From NCBI RefSeq assembly GCF_000152965.1, contig NZ_AANB01000005.1:186001-250000 (forward strand): 64,000 nucleotides of DNA. The letters are read 5' to 3'. Under the pieces are notes generated by a model. That model made no database searches and had not been told where the DNA came from. It saw only the letters and a list, made by a program, of their open reading frames with translations. This DNA comes from Roseobacter sp. MED193 (GTDB lineage Bacteria > Pseudomonadota > Alphaproteobacteria > Rhodobacterales > Rhodobacteraceae). Positions within the stretch are counted from its first letter, which is position 1. Each line of letters starts with the position of its first letter. Below are positions 28,278 through 37,106 of the stretch, one piece after another. The position numbers were made by a program, and so were the translations under genes.

Positions 28278-29784
28278 TCGTATTGCTTATTACAAATCGC
28301 GTTGCGCGGAGCTTGACTTGTCGGAGGTCCCACAAAGCTATGTGGGGGGGGAGTTCGTTTCTGGGACAGGCGCGATGATCGCTCTGGAGGACCCGTACTC
28401 TCGTACCGTATTGGCTGAATATCCCGATTGTGGTGCTGAAACGGCCAACCGTGCTTGTGAGGCAGCAGCGGTGGCGCAGAAGGTGTGGATGACCGATTTC
28501 ACCGCCGCTGGCCGCGGTATCGTAATGCAAAAAATCGCTGCCCTCGTGGATGAACGTCAAGAGACACTGGCGCAGGTCGAGGCCGTGGTTTCAGGAAAGC
28601 CGCTCCGTGATTGTCGGGTTGAGGTTGCGAAAGTGTCCGAGATGTTCCGCTATTACGCGGGGTATACGGACAAGCTGCACGGTCAGGTGATCCCGGTTCC
28701 GTCGGGCCATCTGAACTATACGATCCGCGAACCCCTGGGTGTGATTTTCCAGATCACCCCATGGAACGCGCCCATGTTTACTGCCGGTTGGCAAATTGCT
28801 CCAGCGATGGCCTGCGGCAATGGCGTAGTTCTGAAGCCTAGCGAATTGACCCCTGTGACCTCCATCGCGCTGGCCACCATTTGCGAAGATGCAGGTACGC
28901 CCGCAGGGTTGATCAACGTGCTGGCGGGCCTAGGCCCAACGGCCGGCGAAGCTGCGATTGCGCATGACGCGACGCGCAAGGTGGTGTTTGTGGGCTCTCC
29001 TGCAACTGGACGGGTTGTGGCGACCTCGGCAGGGAAGGCGCTGAAACCTGTCGTGCTAGAGTTGGGAGGCAAGTCGGCCAACATCGTGTTCGAGGATGCC
29101 GACCTCAAGGCAGCCTGCAAAGGCGCACAGGCCGCGATTTTTGCAACCGCTGGGCAAAGCTGTGTCGCTGGCTCGCGGCTGTTGGTGCAGGCATCGATAA
29201 AGGATAAATTCGTTAAGATGGTCGCGGATGGGATGGAACAGCTCAAGGTTGGCGATCCGCTCGACGAGGCGACTGAGATCGGCCCGATCAGTAACCGTCG
29301 CCAGTTCGACCATGTGACAGCGATGGTTGATCAGGCGGCAAAGAACGGGGCAAAGGTACTGTCTGGGGACAGAACAAAAGGCGATGCTCTCATCGTGCCG
29401 CCTACGATCCTGACGGACCTGCCTCCAGAAGCTGACGCCGCCCAAACCGAGATTTTTGGCCCCGTCGTGGCGGCTCTTAGCTTTGTCGATGAGGCTGATG
29501 CCGTGCGCATCGCCAACAGCACAGATTTTGGTCTGGCGGGCGCGGTTTGGACGAACAATGTCAGCCTCGCACACCGTATGGCAGGGAATGTGCGGGCGGG
29601 CACGTTTTGGGTGAATGGCTACAAGGCTATTCATGTGTCTACGCCTTTTGGTGGCTCGCGCTCTTCCGGTTTTGGGCGCTCGTCTGGTACGGATGTGCTG
29701 ATGGAATACACCGAACCCAAAAGCGTTTGGGTCGAAACTGCCGAAGTGCCGCGCGTGGCCTTTGGCTATGCCCCAAGCGAGTGA
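28270..29784 (+). CDS. NAD(P)-dependent aldehyde dehydrogenase
   Basis: 504 residues. The catalytic Cys298 is in GQSCVAGSR and the general base Glu in VVLELGGKSANIVFED. TPWNAP and FVGSPATGR are cofactor motifs. The ATG at 28270 overlaps the previous stop, and upstream in-frame codons read through that gene. Substrate specificity is not visible. The pairing with a beta-hydroxyacid dehydrogenase suggests a semialdehyde intermediate. Confidence 0.9.
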   Translation: MFDRIAYYKSRCAELDLSEVPQSYVGGEFVSGTGAMIALEDPYSRTVLAEYPDCGAETANRACEAAAVAQKVWMTDFTAAGRGIVMQKIAALVDERQETLAQVEAVVSGKPLRDCRVEVAKVSEMFRYYAGYTDKLHGQVIPVPSGHLNYTIREPLGVIFQITPWNAPMFTAGWQIAPAMACGNGVVLKPSELTPVTSIALATICEDAGTPAGLINVLAGLGPTAGEAAIAHDATRKVVFVGSPATGRVVATSAGKALKPVVLELGGKSANIVFEDADLKAACKGAQAAIFATAGQSCVAGSRLLVQASIKDKFVKMVADGMEQLKVGDPLDEATEIGPISNRRQFDHVTAMVDQAAKNGAKVLSGDRTKGDALIVPPTILTDLPPEADAAQTEIFGPVVAALSFVDEADAVRIANSTDFGLAGAVWTNNVSLAHRMAGNVRAGTFWVNGYKAIHVSTPFGGSRSSGFGRSSGTDVLMEYTEPKSVWVETAEVPRVAFGYAPSE

Positions 29785-29785
29785 T

Positions 29786-30520
29786 ATGACCCTGATCGAA
29801 GACACTGCCCAGCTGTTTCACGAAGAGCCGGCGCTGGCTGCGTTGTACGGCTTTACGCCGGACGAGGTGCAAAACGATGCTGACCTGCTCGCCGCGGTTC
29901 TTGCTGGACTGGTGCCTGACGCGCAAGCGCGGCATAGGATTCGCGATCTGGTTGGCGAAGCGTTTGCAGCGGATGCGGGGAGCGTCGCTTTCGCTTTGGA
30001 AGATCTCGTGGCCACGGCTGAACGCGATCTCAGTACCGATGCCGCCCGTGTTTTGTTGTTCGCTCCCGGATATCAGGGACTTTTGTCCTATCGCGCGTCG
30101 CATGCGTTGCTGATGTCTGGGCGCGATACCGCGGCCGCGGCCATCAAAGCCATGCTTGGACGGCAACTCAGCGTGGATATCGCGCCAGAGGCACAGATCG
30201 GCCGTCGCGTTTGGCTCGACCACGGGCTTGGGGTCGTGATCGGACGGACGGCGGTCATCGAAGACGACGTGAGCATTTGGCACGGTGTCACGTTGGGGTC
30301 GAACTTTGTCTCCATGGGCGACCGTCGTCACCCGCTGATAGGCAAAGGTGCCGTGCTGGGGGGCCATTCGGTCATCTTGGGCGGTATTGATATTGGCGAA
30401 AACGCGGTCGTCGCTGCAGGGGCCATCGTCACCAAATCAATTCCCGCTGGCAAAACTGTCTATGGTCCCAAAGCCACCATCCGAGACCGCAAACCCGGCA
30501 GCTTTAGTGGCTTCACATAG
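29786..30520 (+). CDS. Serine O-acetyltransferase (CysE-like)
   Basis: 244 residues: an N-terminal helical domain (~1-130) and a left-handed beta-helix of hexapeptide repeats with the SAT core LDHGLGVVIGRTAVIEDDVSIWHGVTLG in separate blocks (catalytic Asp-His). SAT makes O-acetylserine for cysteine synthesis. The ATG begins one base after the aldehyde dehydrogenase stop, so it belongs to this operon, which is an unusual place for a cysE. Acetylation of another hydroxy amino acid is possible. Confidence 0.82.
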   Translation: MTLIEDTAQLFHEEPALAALYGFTPDEVQNDADLLAAVLAGLVPDAQARHRIRDLVGEAFAADAGSVAFALEDLVATAERDLSTDAARVLLFAPGYQGLLSYRASHALLMSGRDTAAAAIKAMLGRQLSVDIAPEAQIGRRVWLDHGLGVVIGRTAVIEDDVSIWHGVTLGSNFVSMGDRRHPLIGKGAVLGGHSVILGGIDIGENAVVAAGAIVTKSIPAGKTVYGPKATIRDRKPGSFSGFT

Positions 30521-30529
30521 GAGGGTTCC

Positions 30530-31402
30530 ATGGCATTTCTTGGTATCGACCACCCGCTGATCGCCGTGCGCGATCTGGACAAAGCGATTGAGACCTACCG
30601 CAGCTTGGGGTTCTTCATTGCACCGCCCGGTCAGCACCCTTGGGGGACATCCACAGCGCTCGCCCTGTTCCGACATCAAATTCTTGAGATCGTAAGCATC
30701 GGCGATACGTCTTTGCTAGACGGTTATGAAACCGGGGGCTTTCGCTTTGGGCGCCATGTCGAAGCGTTCCTGGATAAATCGGAAGGTGTAGCGCTCACCG
30801 CGCTGTTCACAGAGGATGCCGACGAGGCAGAGGCCGAACTGGCCAAACATCGGATTTCGTGCACAGGCACCGTGAACTTTGGCCGCGATGTTGTTCGTGC
30901 CGACGGAAAGCAGGACCGAACCAAAACCACACTGAAGGTATTCCGCAACGACACTATGCCCCGGCTGTCGGTCTTTGCCTGCCAACAACATCGGCGCGAC
31001 CTGCTGGAGTTTCCCGATAAGATGACACATCCCAACGGCGCGAAGGGCTTTGCCGCAGCGACCATTGTAGCTGAGGATAAAGCGCCTGTGATGGATTGGT
31101 TGGCCCGCATTCACAACGTCTCCGCGACCAAAGATGCCGAGGGTTTTGACAGTATCGAGACAGCCAACGGTCATTGGCGGATCGTTGGGCCAGGGCAATT
31201 TCGATCTTTCTACGGCGCTGAACTTCCAGCAGATTACCTGTCGGATGGGCCCAGGATTGCGGCGCTTGATGTTCGGGTGAAAAACCTAGAAGAGGTTAAG
31301 GGCGATAGTGTTGTCGATCTAAGAAAGGTCGACAATAGGCTTGTCGCGTCCGACATGTCGAAGTTAGGCGGAATCGTCATGTGTTTTCTTCAGGATGCAT
31401 AA
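30530..31402 (+). CDS. VOC (glyoxalase-like) family protein
   Basis: 290 residues with two vicinal-oxygen-chelate type halves: IDHPLIAVRDLDKAIETYRSLGF at the N-terminus with a metal-type His, then LALFRHQILEIV, and a second partial unit from ~165. This matches the glyoxalase-like domain group often annotated as VOC. Catalysis (lyase, isomerase or dioxygenase) cannot be assigned. An AGGAGG lies before its ATG and it follows the acetyltransferase by nine bases, so it is the last gene of the operon. Confidence 0.82.
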   Translation: MAFLGIDHPLIAVRDLDKAIETYRSLGFFIAPPGQHPWGTSTALALFRHQILEIVSIGDTSLLDGYETGGFRFGRHVEAFLDKSEGVALTALFTEDADEAEAELAKHRISCTGTVNFGRDVVRADGKQDRTKTTLKVFRNDTMPRLSVFACQQHRRDLLEFPDKMTHPNGAKGFAAATIVAEDKAPVMDWLARIHNVSATKDAEGFDSIETANGHWRIVGPGQFRSFYGAELPADYLSDGPRIAALDVRVKNLEEVKGDSVVDLRKVDNRLVASDMSKLGGIVMCFLQDA

Positions 31403-31494
31403 TTCACTCAATTTTCGGATTAAGCGTTTGGTCGATTGGCGTACCCCAAGATAGCTGAAATAGATTGGCGAGGGGCAGGGCCGATTGATTTCTA

Positions 31495-31545
31495 TGAAGT
31501 GGTCCTGCTTTTTAGGACAGGTTTGCGGCTTGGCTAAGATGCATC
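31495..31545 (+). repeat. Left terminal inverted repeat of the IS3 element
   Basis: Starts TGAAGTGGTCC and shares GGACAG and GCTAAGATG blocks with the right end. The next base before it completes the CTA direct repeat at 31492-31494. Confidence 0.8.
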
Positions 31546-31555
31546 TGGTTTATGT

Positions 31556-32410
31556 TCATGCCGCTTTTCGTGTTTCACTTTGTTCGAAGTATGCCGCGTC
31601 TGGCGTGCGCTTGTCGAGGGCGGTGTGAGGCCGCTCTGCGTTGTAAAAGCCGATCCAGTCGTCGATGATCCTTTTGGCTTGAAAGCCGTTGGTGATCTCG
31701 TGCAGATACACTGCCTCCTGCTTCAGGGATCGCCAGAGCCGCTCGATGAAGATGTTGTCCAGATAGCGGCCCCGCCCATCCATAGAGATTTTGATATCGG
31801 CCTTCGTCAGCGTCTTGATCCAATCCGCGCCCGTGTATTGGCTACCCTGATCCGTATTCATGATCTCGGGCTTGCCATATTTGGCGATGGCTTCGTCCAG
31901 TGCTTCAACGCAAAAGCTGGCATCCAACGTATTTGACAGCCGCCAGGACAGCACTTTGCGTGTTGCCCAATCCATGATTGCCACCAGATACAGGAACCCG
32001 TTCTTCACTGGAATGTAGGTAATGTCGCTGCACCAAACATGGTTGGGCCGCGTAATCGACAGCTTTCTCAATAAGTATGGCCAGATCTTATGCTGCGGGT
32101 GCTTCTTGCTGGTGTTCGGCCCTTTGTAGATGGCCTGCAGCCCCATGATGCCCATCAGGCGACGCACGCGATGCCGTCCTGCCGAGAACCCTGATTGGGG
32201 CAGATACGCCGCGATCTGGCGGCTGCCGAAGAACGGATACTTCGTAAATATCCGGTCAATCTCATGCATCAGATCAATCGTCGCCTGATCAAAGCCAACA
32301 GGCGTGTAATAGATTGAGGAACGGCTGATCTTGAGCAGCTTACACTGGCGCGTCAGGCTAAGGTCGGTGTTGTCCTTGCGGATCATCTCGCGGCGTTCAG
32401 ACAGGCTCAT
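31556..32410 (-). CDS. IS3-family transposase OrfB (DDE integrase)
   Basis: 284 residues with an N-terminal HTH_21-like part (RRVRRLMGIMGLQAIYKGP) and an rve integrase core. The catalytic triad is visible: Asp in VWCSDITYIPV, Asp in MNTDQGSQYTG and Glu in FIERLWRSLKQE. The ATG overlaps the orfA TGA as ATGA. IS3 elements usually fuse OrfA and OrfB by a -1 frameshift, and a TTTTTTG run near the orfA end could serve that purpose. Confidence 0.93.
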   Translation of the reverse strand: MSLSERREMIRKDNTDLSLTRQCKLLKISRSSIYYTPVGFDQATIDLMHEIDRIFTKYPFFGSRQIAAYLPQSGFSAGRHRVRRLMGIMGLQAIYKGPNTSKKHPQHKIWPYLLRKLSITRPNHVWCSDITYIPVKNGFLYLVAIMDWATRKVLSWRLSNTLDASFCVEALDEAIAKYGKPEIMNTDQGSQYTGADWIKTLTKADIKISMDGRGRYLDNIFIERLWRSLKQEAVYLHEITNGFQAKRIIDDWIGFYNAERPHTALDKRTPDAAYFEQSETRKAA

Positions 32411-32697
32411 CGCTTCAGCCCTTGTGACAAAAAATCATTTTCCACCGCCAGCTGACCAATCTTGGCATGAAGCTCTTTGATTTCGCCGTCTTTGTTCTCA
32501 GCCTTTTTGACCTTGTCCGAGAAAACGTTGACCATGCCATCAATCGCCTGCCGTTTCCACGTGCTCACCTGCGTAGGGTGCAGCTGGCGCTTCGATGCAA
32601 TCTCCTGCACCGTCTTGTCACCGCGCAATGCTTCAAGGGCCACAGTCGCTTTAAACTTGTCTGAAAAATTCCGTCGCTTTGTCATTCTTGTATCCAT
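32407..32697 (-). CDS. IS3-family transposase OrfA
   Basis: 96 residues. A helix-turn-helix of the HTH_8/IS3 OrfA type (KFKATVALEALRGDKTVQEI; LHPTQVSTWKRQA) is followed by a leucine-zipper-like C-terminus (EIKELHAKIGQLAVENDFL), used for multimerisation. It binds the element ends and precedes OrfB. Confidence 0.92.
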   Translation of the reverse strand: MDTRMTKRRNFSDKFKATVALEALRGDKTVQEIASKRQLHPTQVSTWKRQAIDGMVNVFSDKVKKAENKDGEIKELHAKIGQLAVENDFLSQGLKR

Positions 32698-32705
32698 TCA
32701 ATCGG

Positions 32706-32751
32706 GTTGGATACATCTTAGCACGCTGTCCGAATTTGCCGGACCACTTCA
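32706..32751 (-). repeat. Right terminal inverted repeat of the IS3 element
   Basis: Reverse-complement of the left end, closing GGACCACTTCA at 32751, then CTA (32752-32754) as the second copy of the target duplication. Confidence 0.8.
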
Positions 32752-32754
32752 CTA

Positions 32755-33092
32755 TTCGATGGTGTGACTAAGGGTTCAAAAACGAACAGTGATCATGTCC
32801 GTTCTTTTCCGGCTGACGGATGCGCAGATGGCGCGTCTTGAACCTTTCTTTCCAAAGCCCCATTGCAAACCATGCGTTCACTGCTTGGCTGGGCGCAGCA
32901 GGGCCAGTGACCTGTTCAATCTGGGCACCGTGCTCTGGTCTGGGTCGCAGGCAACGCGCCATAAGCGTCGCTGCGCCGCAGTTGTTATCAAGGCAAAAGG
33001 AGTATCCCCCAGCCCCTAAAGCTGGTTAGGCATACCGGTTCGGGTGCTAAAACTCGCGGCAGGTTGGCTACGGGTTTCCCCGCCTCGTCTGC
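32755..33092. other. 338-base scar next to the IS3 element
   Basis: Apart from the IS5 transposase stub I see no gene here. It lies downstream of the Anbu gene on the other strand and is probably insertion-sequence debris. Confidence 0.5.
32789..32880 (+). pseudogene. Fragment of an IS5-family transposase N-terminus
   Basis: The frame starting at 32789 reads LFRLTDAQMARLEPFFPK and a few residues more. This is the well-known N-terminus of IS5/IS427-type transposases (usually FWLTDEQMARLKPFFPKSHGKPRV). The DDE catalytic region is absent and the frame soon loses similarity, so this is a truncated relic. It lies just outside the right end of the IS3 element. Confidence 0.75.
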
Positions 33093-33827
33093 TTAGTCGA
33101 TCCTGTAGCTTGGTAATTGGGCCAGCGCGTTGCGCAAGGCGTCCCCCCAGCTTGAGGAAACCGCTTGGTAATAGGCATCGTCCGCTTCGATCCGTGGTCT
33201 CGCGGTGGCTACAAAGCTGTCTTGAAAATAGATATGAAGATCAAGGGGTAGCCCTACTGACAAATTCGCCTTGATCGTTGAATCAAACGAGACGATCAGA
33301 AGTTTTACGGCGTCTTCGAATGACATGTCAGGGTCGTAGGCCCGCACAAGGATCGGTTTGCCATATTTGGCTTCACCAATCTGGAAGAACGGGTTGTCCT
33401 CCGTGATTTCAATGAAATTGCCTTCAGGGTAGATCAAAAACATCGTCGGTGCCCCGCCTTTGATCTGGCCCCCTACAATCACCGAGGCTTTGAATTTCGA
33501 CGATGCTTGCTGTCCTTCAGTATGGCTATCGGCGATCACTTCTCGCAATGTGGAGCCAACAAGCCGCGCGATCTGAAACATGGTCGGCAGTTCTAAAATG
33601 GAGGGGCTACGTTCCGTTGTAACCTTTGAACGCTCCTCCAGAAGACTGATCAATGATTGGGTCGTTGCAAGATTGCCGGATGTCATCAGCGTGATGACCC
33701 GATCACCTGGAACTTCCCATGTGAACATTTTCCGCGTGACCGAGAAATTATCTACGCCTGCGTTGGTGCGGGTATCGGACATGAAAACCAAGCCCTTGTT
33801 CAATCTTAGTCCGACGCAATAGGTCAT
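33093..33827 (-). CDS. Anbu, proteasome-like N-terminal nucleophile hydrolase
   Basis: 244 residues of the proteasome beta/HslV fold. Removal of Met1 would expose Thr2 (MTYCVGLRL) as the N-terminal nucleophile, and the following GLVFMSDTRTNAG supplies the conserved Asp, with GNLATTQS and SSKFKASVIVGGQ as later motifs. This is the Anbu branch, a bacterial relative that forms an open helical assembly instead of a closed barrel. It is the last of five genes on this strand: transglutaminase, ATP-grasp, alpha-E, transglutaminase, Anbu. The substrate is unknown; peptide tailoring is suspected. Confidence 0.9.
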   Translation of the reverse strand: MTYCVGLRLNKGLVFMSDTRTNAGVDNFSVTRKMFTWEVPGDRVITLMTSGNLATTQSLISLLEERSKVTTERSPSILELPTMFQIARLVGSTLREVIADSHTEGQQASSKFKASVIVGGQIKGGAPTMFLIYPEGNFIEITEDNPFFQIGEAKYGKPILVRAYDPDMSFEDAVKLLIVSFDSTIKANLSVGLPLDLHIYFQDSFVATARPRIEADDAYYQAVSSSWGDALRNALAQLPSYRID

Positions 33828-33874
33828 TGTTTTGGTCCAGTACGGGGTAGAAAATGCGAAACAGTCTCCCGTAT

Positions 33875-34672
33875 CTATTGCTGAATTTGCAGCGATACAA
33901 TCATCGTCTCGTCCAAAGCGCCCCTGCGAATGCCCGTAATGGGTGCCGCATCCCGTGAATCGAGGCCTGTCGCGATCCTGACGTAACGCTCATCCGGTGA
34001 AATGCCATTCGAGACGTCAAAGCCGACCCACCCCAGCCCCTCCACATGAGCCTCGGCCCAGGCGTGACTGGCATCTTGATCGATCCGGTCGTCCATCAGG
34101 AGATATCCGCTAACGTAGCGCGCAGGAATGCCTGCCACCCGCGCCGCAGCCACGAAGATTTGCGCATGGTCCTGACAAACGCCACCGCCAGCCTTCAGCG
34201 CCTCTTCGGCGCTGGTCCCTGCAAATGTATTTGCTTCGCCATAAGGCGCCGCTGCAAGAATTTCCTTTGACAATACGTGAAGGTCGCTCAGCGTATCGCC
34301 TTTGGGCTTTATATGTTTGGCGAGCTTGCGAATGCCACGGCCAGGTATCGTGCGGGGCGTAGATTGGCAAAAATGCCAAAGCGGTGCCTTACCGTAAATT
34401 TTGCCAAAGATACCATCAGACGAATGGGTTTCAATCACGCCAGAGACCTGAACGGAGACTGCGGTGGTGCCGGCATCGGCCTGAACCAATAGCGTTTGGT
34501 TTTGATATTGATCTTGAAACTCAAGCTCCTGCACCCCGCCGGAAATCGAGATATTCCAGTCCAGAACCGTCTGATGCTTTGTGGAGGTCGGGGTCAGGCG
34601 CACCTGTTGCAACCCATAAGAGACCGGCGCATCATAGGTGTATTGGGTGGTATGAGAGATTTCCAGTTTCAT
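33875..34672 (-). CDS. Transglutaminase-like protein (Anbu cluster, copy 2)
   Basis: 265 residues: an N-terminal beta-sandwich domain (1-~110, beginning LEISHTTQYTYDAPVSYGLQ) and a papain-like transglutaminase core with a complete triad, Cys166 (GGGVCQDHAQIF), His203 (SHAWAEAHV) and Asp219 (WVGFDVSNG). It is cytoplasmic, with no signal peptide. It could cleave or form isopeptide bonds on a peptide or protein handled by Anbu. The start is 12 bases after the alpha-E stop. Confidence 0.9.
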   Translation of the reverse strand: MKLEISHTTQYTYDAPVSYGLQQVRLTPTSTKHQTVLDWNISISGGVQELEFQDQYQNQTLLVQADAGTTAVSVQVSGVIETHSSDGIFGKIYGKAPLWHFCQSTPRTIPGRGIRKLAKHIKPKGDTLSDLHVLSKEILAAAPYGEANTFAGTSAEEALKAGGGVCQDHAQIFVAAARVAGIPARYVSGYLLMDDRIDQDASHAWAEAHVEGLGWVGFDVSNGISPDERYVRIATGLDSRDAAPITGIRRGALDETMIVSLQIQQ

Positions 34673-34684
34673 AATTTCAAATGC

Positions 34685-35626
34685 CTATCCGATGAACCGA
34701 TAGTCTTTTTCGATCTGCTGTCCGATCGCGTTGATGTCGTCGATGAAGGCTGTGATGAATTGATGCAGCCCCTCGTCAAAAACCGTTGCAATTGTATGCC
34801 CGCGCAGCCTGTCACGCTGCGCGCTGATCATGTCGTGACAGGTCAAACGGGTACCATAATCCTTGGCGAGAAAACCGAGACTCTCTTCCAGAATTCGGCT
34901 GCAAAAGGACAGAGAGCGTGGAAAGCGTGGGTCAAGAATGAGGAAGTCAGCGACGCTGGCGGGCGTCATGTTTTCATCGTTGAGCCAACGAAACGACCGG
35001 TGCGCAGAAACCGAGCGTAAAATGGTTTCCCATTGCACGTTATCCAACGCAGACCCGACAAAACTGGCGGAAGGTAATAACGTGTAATACTTCACATCAA
35101 TGATCCGCGCCGTATTGTCTGCCCTTTCCAATGCGATGCCCATTTGGGTGAAATCAAAAATATCATTGCGCAGCATTGTGCCGTGCAGAGCCCCGCGGAC
35201 CAATGCGCTATGACGGCGAATCTCTCCGAGCACGGCTGGTAGGTCCGTTTCCTTGACAGGTGACTTGAGTGTCTGTTTCAGGCCCATCCAGCCCTCATTG
35301 ACAGCCTCCCAAACCTCTGTGGTCAGGGCGGTTCGAACCATACGGGCGTTGGTCCGTGCTTTTTCAACAGCTGAGAGAACACTTGACGGATTGGCGGGGT
35401 CACGCAGCAGGAAATCCACCACATAGGCGGCTTCGTAGGTGTCATATTTTGCGTCATAGTTGCTGCGGGCACCCGCTGTGGTCACAACAGATTTCCATTC
35501 AGAGGCCGGATCATTGGATCGTGTCAGAGCAATCCTGAAACCGGCTTCGACAAGGCGCGCAGTATTTTCGCAGCGTTCCAAAAAGCGAAACATCCAATAG
35601 AGGCCACCAGCGGTTTTTCCAAGCAT
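34685..35626 (-). CDS. Alpha-E domain protein (Anbu cluster)
   Basis: 313 residues, largely helical, with the family opening MLGKTAGGLYWMFRFLERCENTARLVEAG in parts and conserved SVSAHRSFRWLNDE and FLILDPRFPRS segments. The biochemical role of alpha-E proteins is not established. They are nearly always beside a circularly permuted ATP-grasp and a transglutaminase, as here, and have been proposed to help in peptide ligation. Four bases separate it from the ATP-grasp gene. Confidence 0.9.
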   Translation of the reverse strand: MLGKTAGGLYWMFRFLERCENTARLVEAGFRIALTRSNDPASEWKSVVTTAGARSNYDAKYDTYEAAYVVDFLLRDPANPSSVLSAVEKARTNARMVRTALTTEVWEAVNEGWMGLKQTLKSPVKETDLPAVLGEIRRHSALVRGALHGTMLRNDIFDFTQMGIALERADNTARIIDVKYYTLLPSASFVGSALDNVQWETILRSVSAHRSFRWLNDENMTPASVADFLILDPRFPRSLSFCSRILEESLGFLAKDYGTRLTCHDMISAQRDRLRGHTIATVFDEGLHQFITAFIDDINAIGQQIEKDYRFIG

Positions 35627-35630
35627 TCTG

Positions 35631-37058
35631 CTAGTCCTCCAGAACCCAAGTGTCTTTGGTACCGCCGCCCTGACTGGAGTTGACCACCAGAGAACCCGCC
35701 TTCAAAGCTACGCGGGTCAGCCCGCCAGGGGCTATGTCAATACCCTCAGGAGATACCAAGGCAAACGGCCGTAGATCGACGTGACGCGGCGCAAGGCCTT
35801 TTTTGGCAAAGATGGGCACTGTCGACAAAGACAACGTGGGCTGGGCGATATAGTTGCCTGGATTTTTGCGCAGTTTGGCGGCAAAGGAGGACAGCTCTTT
35901 CTTGCTGGCCGCTGGCCCCACAAGCATCCCGTAGGCGCCTGACCCGTGGACCTCTTTCACGACGAGCTCTTCCAGGTGTTCAAGCACATAGGCCAGAGAG
36001 TCCGGTTCTGAACAGCGCCATGTCTCGACGTTCTTCAAGATTGCTTTTTCGCCAGTATAGAACTCGATGATATCAGGCATGTAGGAGTAGATCGCTTTGT
36101 CGTCAGCAATGCCTGTACCAGGCGCGTTGGCAATCGTGATGTTGCCGGCGCGGTAGACATCCATGATCCCCGGTACACCCAGCATGGAGTCTGGGTTGAA
36201 GTTCAGCGGGTCAAGATAGTCATCATCGACCCTCCGATACAGAACATCGATATTCTTGTAGCCCCTGGTTGTTCGCATTGCGATGTGGCCGTCCACGACC
36301 ATCAGATCATGACCTTCCACCAGCTCGACGCCCATCTGATCGGCCAGAAACGAATGCTCAAAATAGGCAGAGTTGTGAATTCCAGGCGTCAGAATGGCCA
36401 CCGTGGGTTTCCCAGAGCATCCTTGGGGCGCACATGCGGCAAGGGAGCGCCGCAGGTTCTTGGGGTAGTCGCTAACCCGCTGAACTTTGATTTGGCTGAA
36501 AAGTTCAGGGAACATTTGCAGCATCGTTTCGCGATTTTCCAGCATATAGGACACACCCGAGGGGGTTCGGGCGTTATCTTCGAGCACGTAGAAATCATCC
36601 TCACCTGTGCGCACAAGATCCGTGCCGACGATGTGCGTGTAAACTTTCCCCGGTGGAGTAAGGCCGATCATCTGCGGCAGGAATGCTTCATTTCGCGAAA
36701 TCAGTTCAGTCGGCACGATCCCTGCCCGCAGGATTTCTTGCCGGTGATAAATGTCGTGCAGGAAAGCATTGATGGCAACCACACGCTGCTTGATCCCTTT
36801 GGACAGTTTTGTCCACTCGCGGTTTGCGATGATCCTGGGGATCAGGTCAAACGGGATCAAACGTTCTTGGGCCTCGGCTTGCCCATAGACATTAAAGGTG
36901 ATGCCGGTTCGTCGAAAAAACGCCTCGGCTTCCTTTGATTTCTTCGAAAGACGCGTGGGGTCTTCGTTTGCAAACCACTTTTGGTACTCGGCATACGGAG
37001 CGCGTACGCCATCTGAACCCAAAAGCATTTCATCAAAGTGGCGGCGTTCTAAATCCAT
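35631..37058 (-). CDS. Circularly permuted type 2 ATP-grasp protein
   Basis: 475 residues. Family features include YVLEDNARTPSGVSYMLENR, PGIHNSAYFEHSFLADQMGV and the C-terminal PRHVDLRPFALV...GGLTRVALKAGSLVVNSSQGGG, where metal and ATP ligands of the permuted grasp domain lie. This COG2308-type protein is predicted to be a peptide ligase or amidoligase, forming amide bonds at the cost of ATP. It sits between a transglutaminase and the alpha-E gene. Confidence 0.9.
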   Translation of the reverse strand: MDLERRHFDEMLLGSDGVRAPYAEYQKWFANEDPTRLSKKSKEAEAFFRRTGITFNVYGQAEAQERLIPFDLIPRIIANREWTKLSKGIKQRVVAINAFLHDIYHRQEILRAGIVPTELISRNEAFLPQMIGLTPPGKVYTHIVGTDLVRTGEDDFYVLEDNARTPSGVSYMLENRETMLQMFPELFSQIKVQRVSDYPKNLRRSLAACAPQGCSGKPTVAILTPGIHNSAYFEHSFLADQMGVELVEGHDLMVVDGHIAMRTTRGYKNIDVLYRRVDDDYLDPLNFNPDSMLGVPGIMDVYRAGNITIANAPGTGIADDKAIYSYMPDIIEFYTGEKAILKNVETWRCSEPDSLAYVLEHLEELVVKEVHGSGAYGMLVGPAASKKELSSFAAKLRKNPGNYIAQPTLSLSTVPIFAKKGLAPRHVDLRPFALVSPEGIDIAPGGLTRVALKAGSLVVNSSQGGGTKDTWVLED

Positions 37059-37106
37059 AAGAACACTTTAGGAGGTACTGATGCTTTCGCAATGCGTATT
37101 GTTCGG

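Larger units (their letters stand above)
31495..32751 (-). mobile_element. Complete IS3-family insertion sequence (1257 bp)
   Basis: The left end begins TGAAGTGGTCC and the right end closes GGACCACTTCA. Reading inwards, both ends share TGAAGTGGTCC-x-GC, then GGACAG and later GCTAAGATG-x-AT. A direct repeat CTA flanks the element (31492-31494 and 32752-32754), a 3-base target duplication typical of IS3 elements. It carries orfA and orfB on the minus strand, both intact. Confidence 0.88.
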
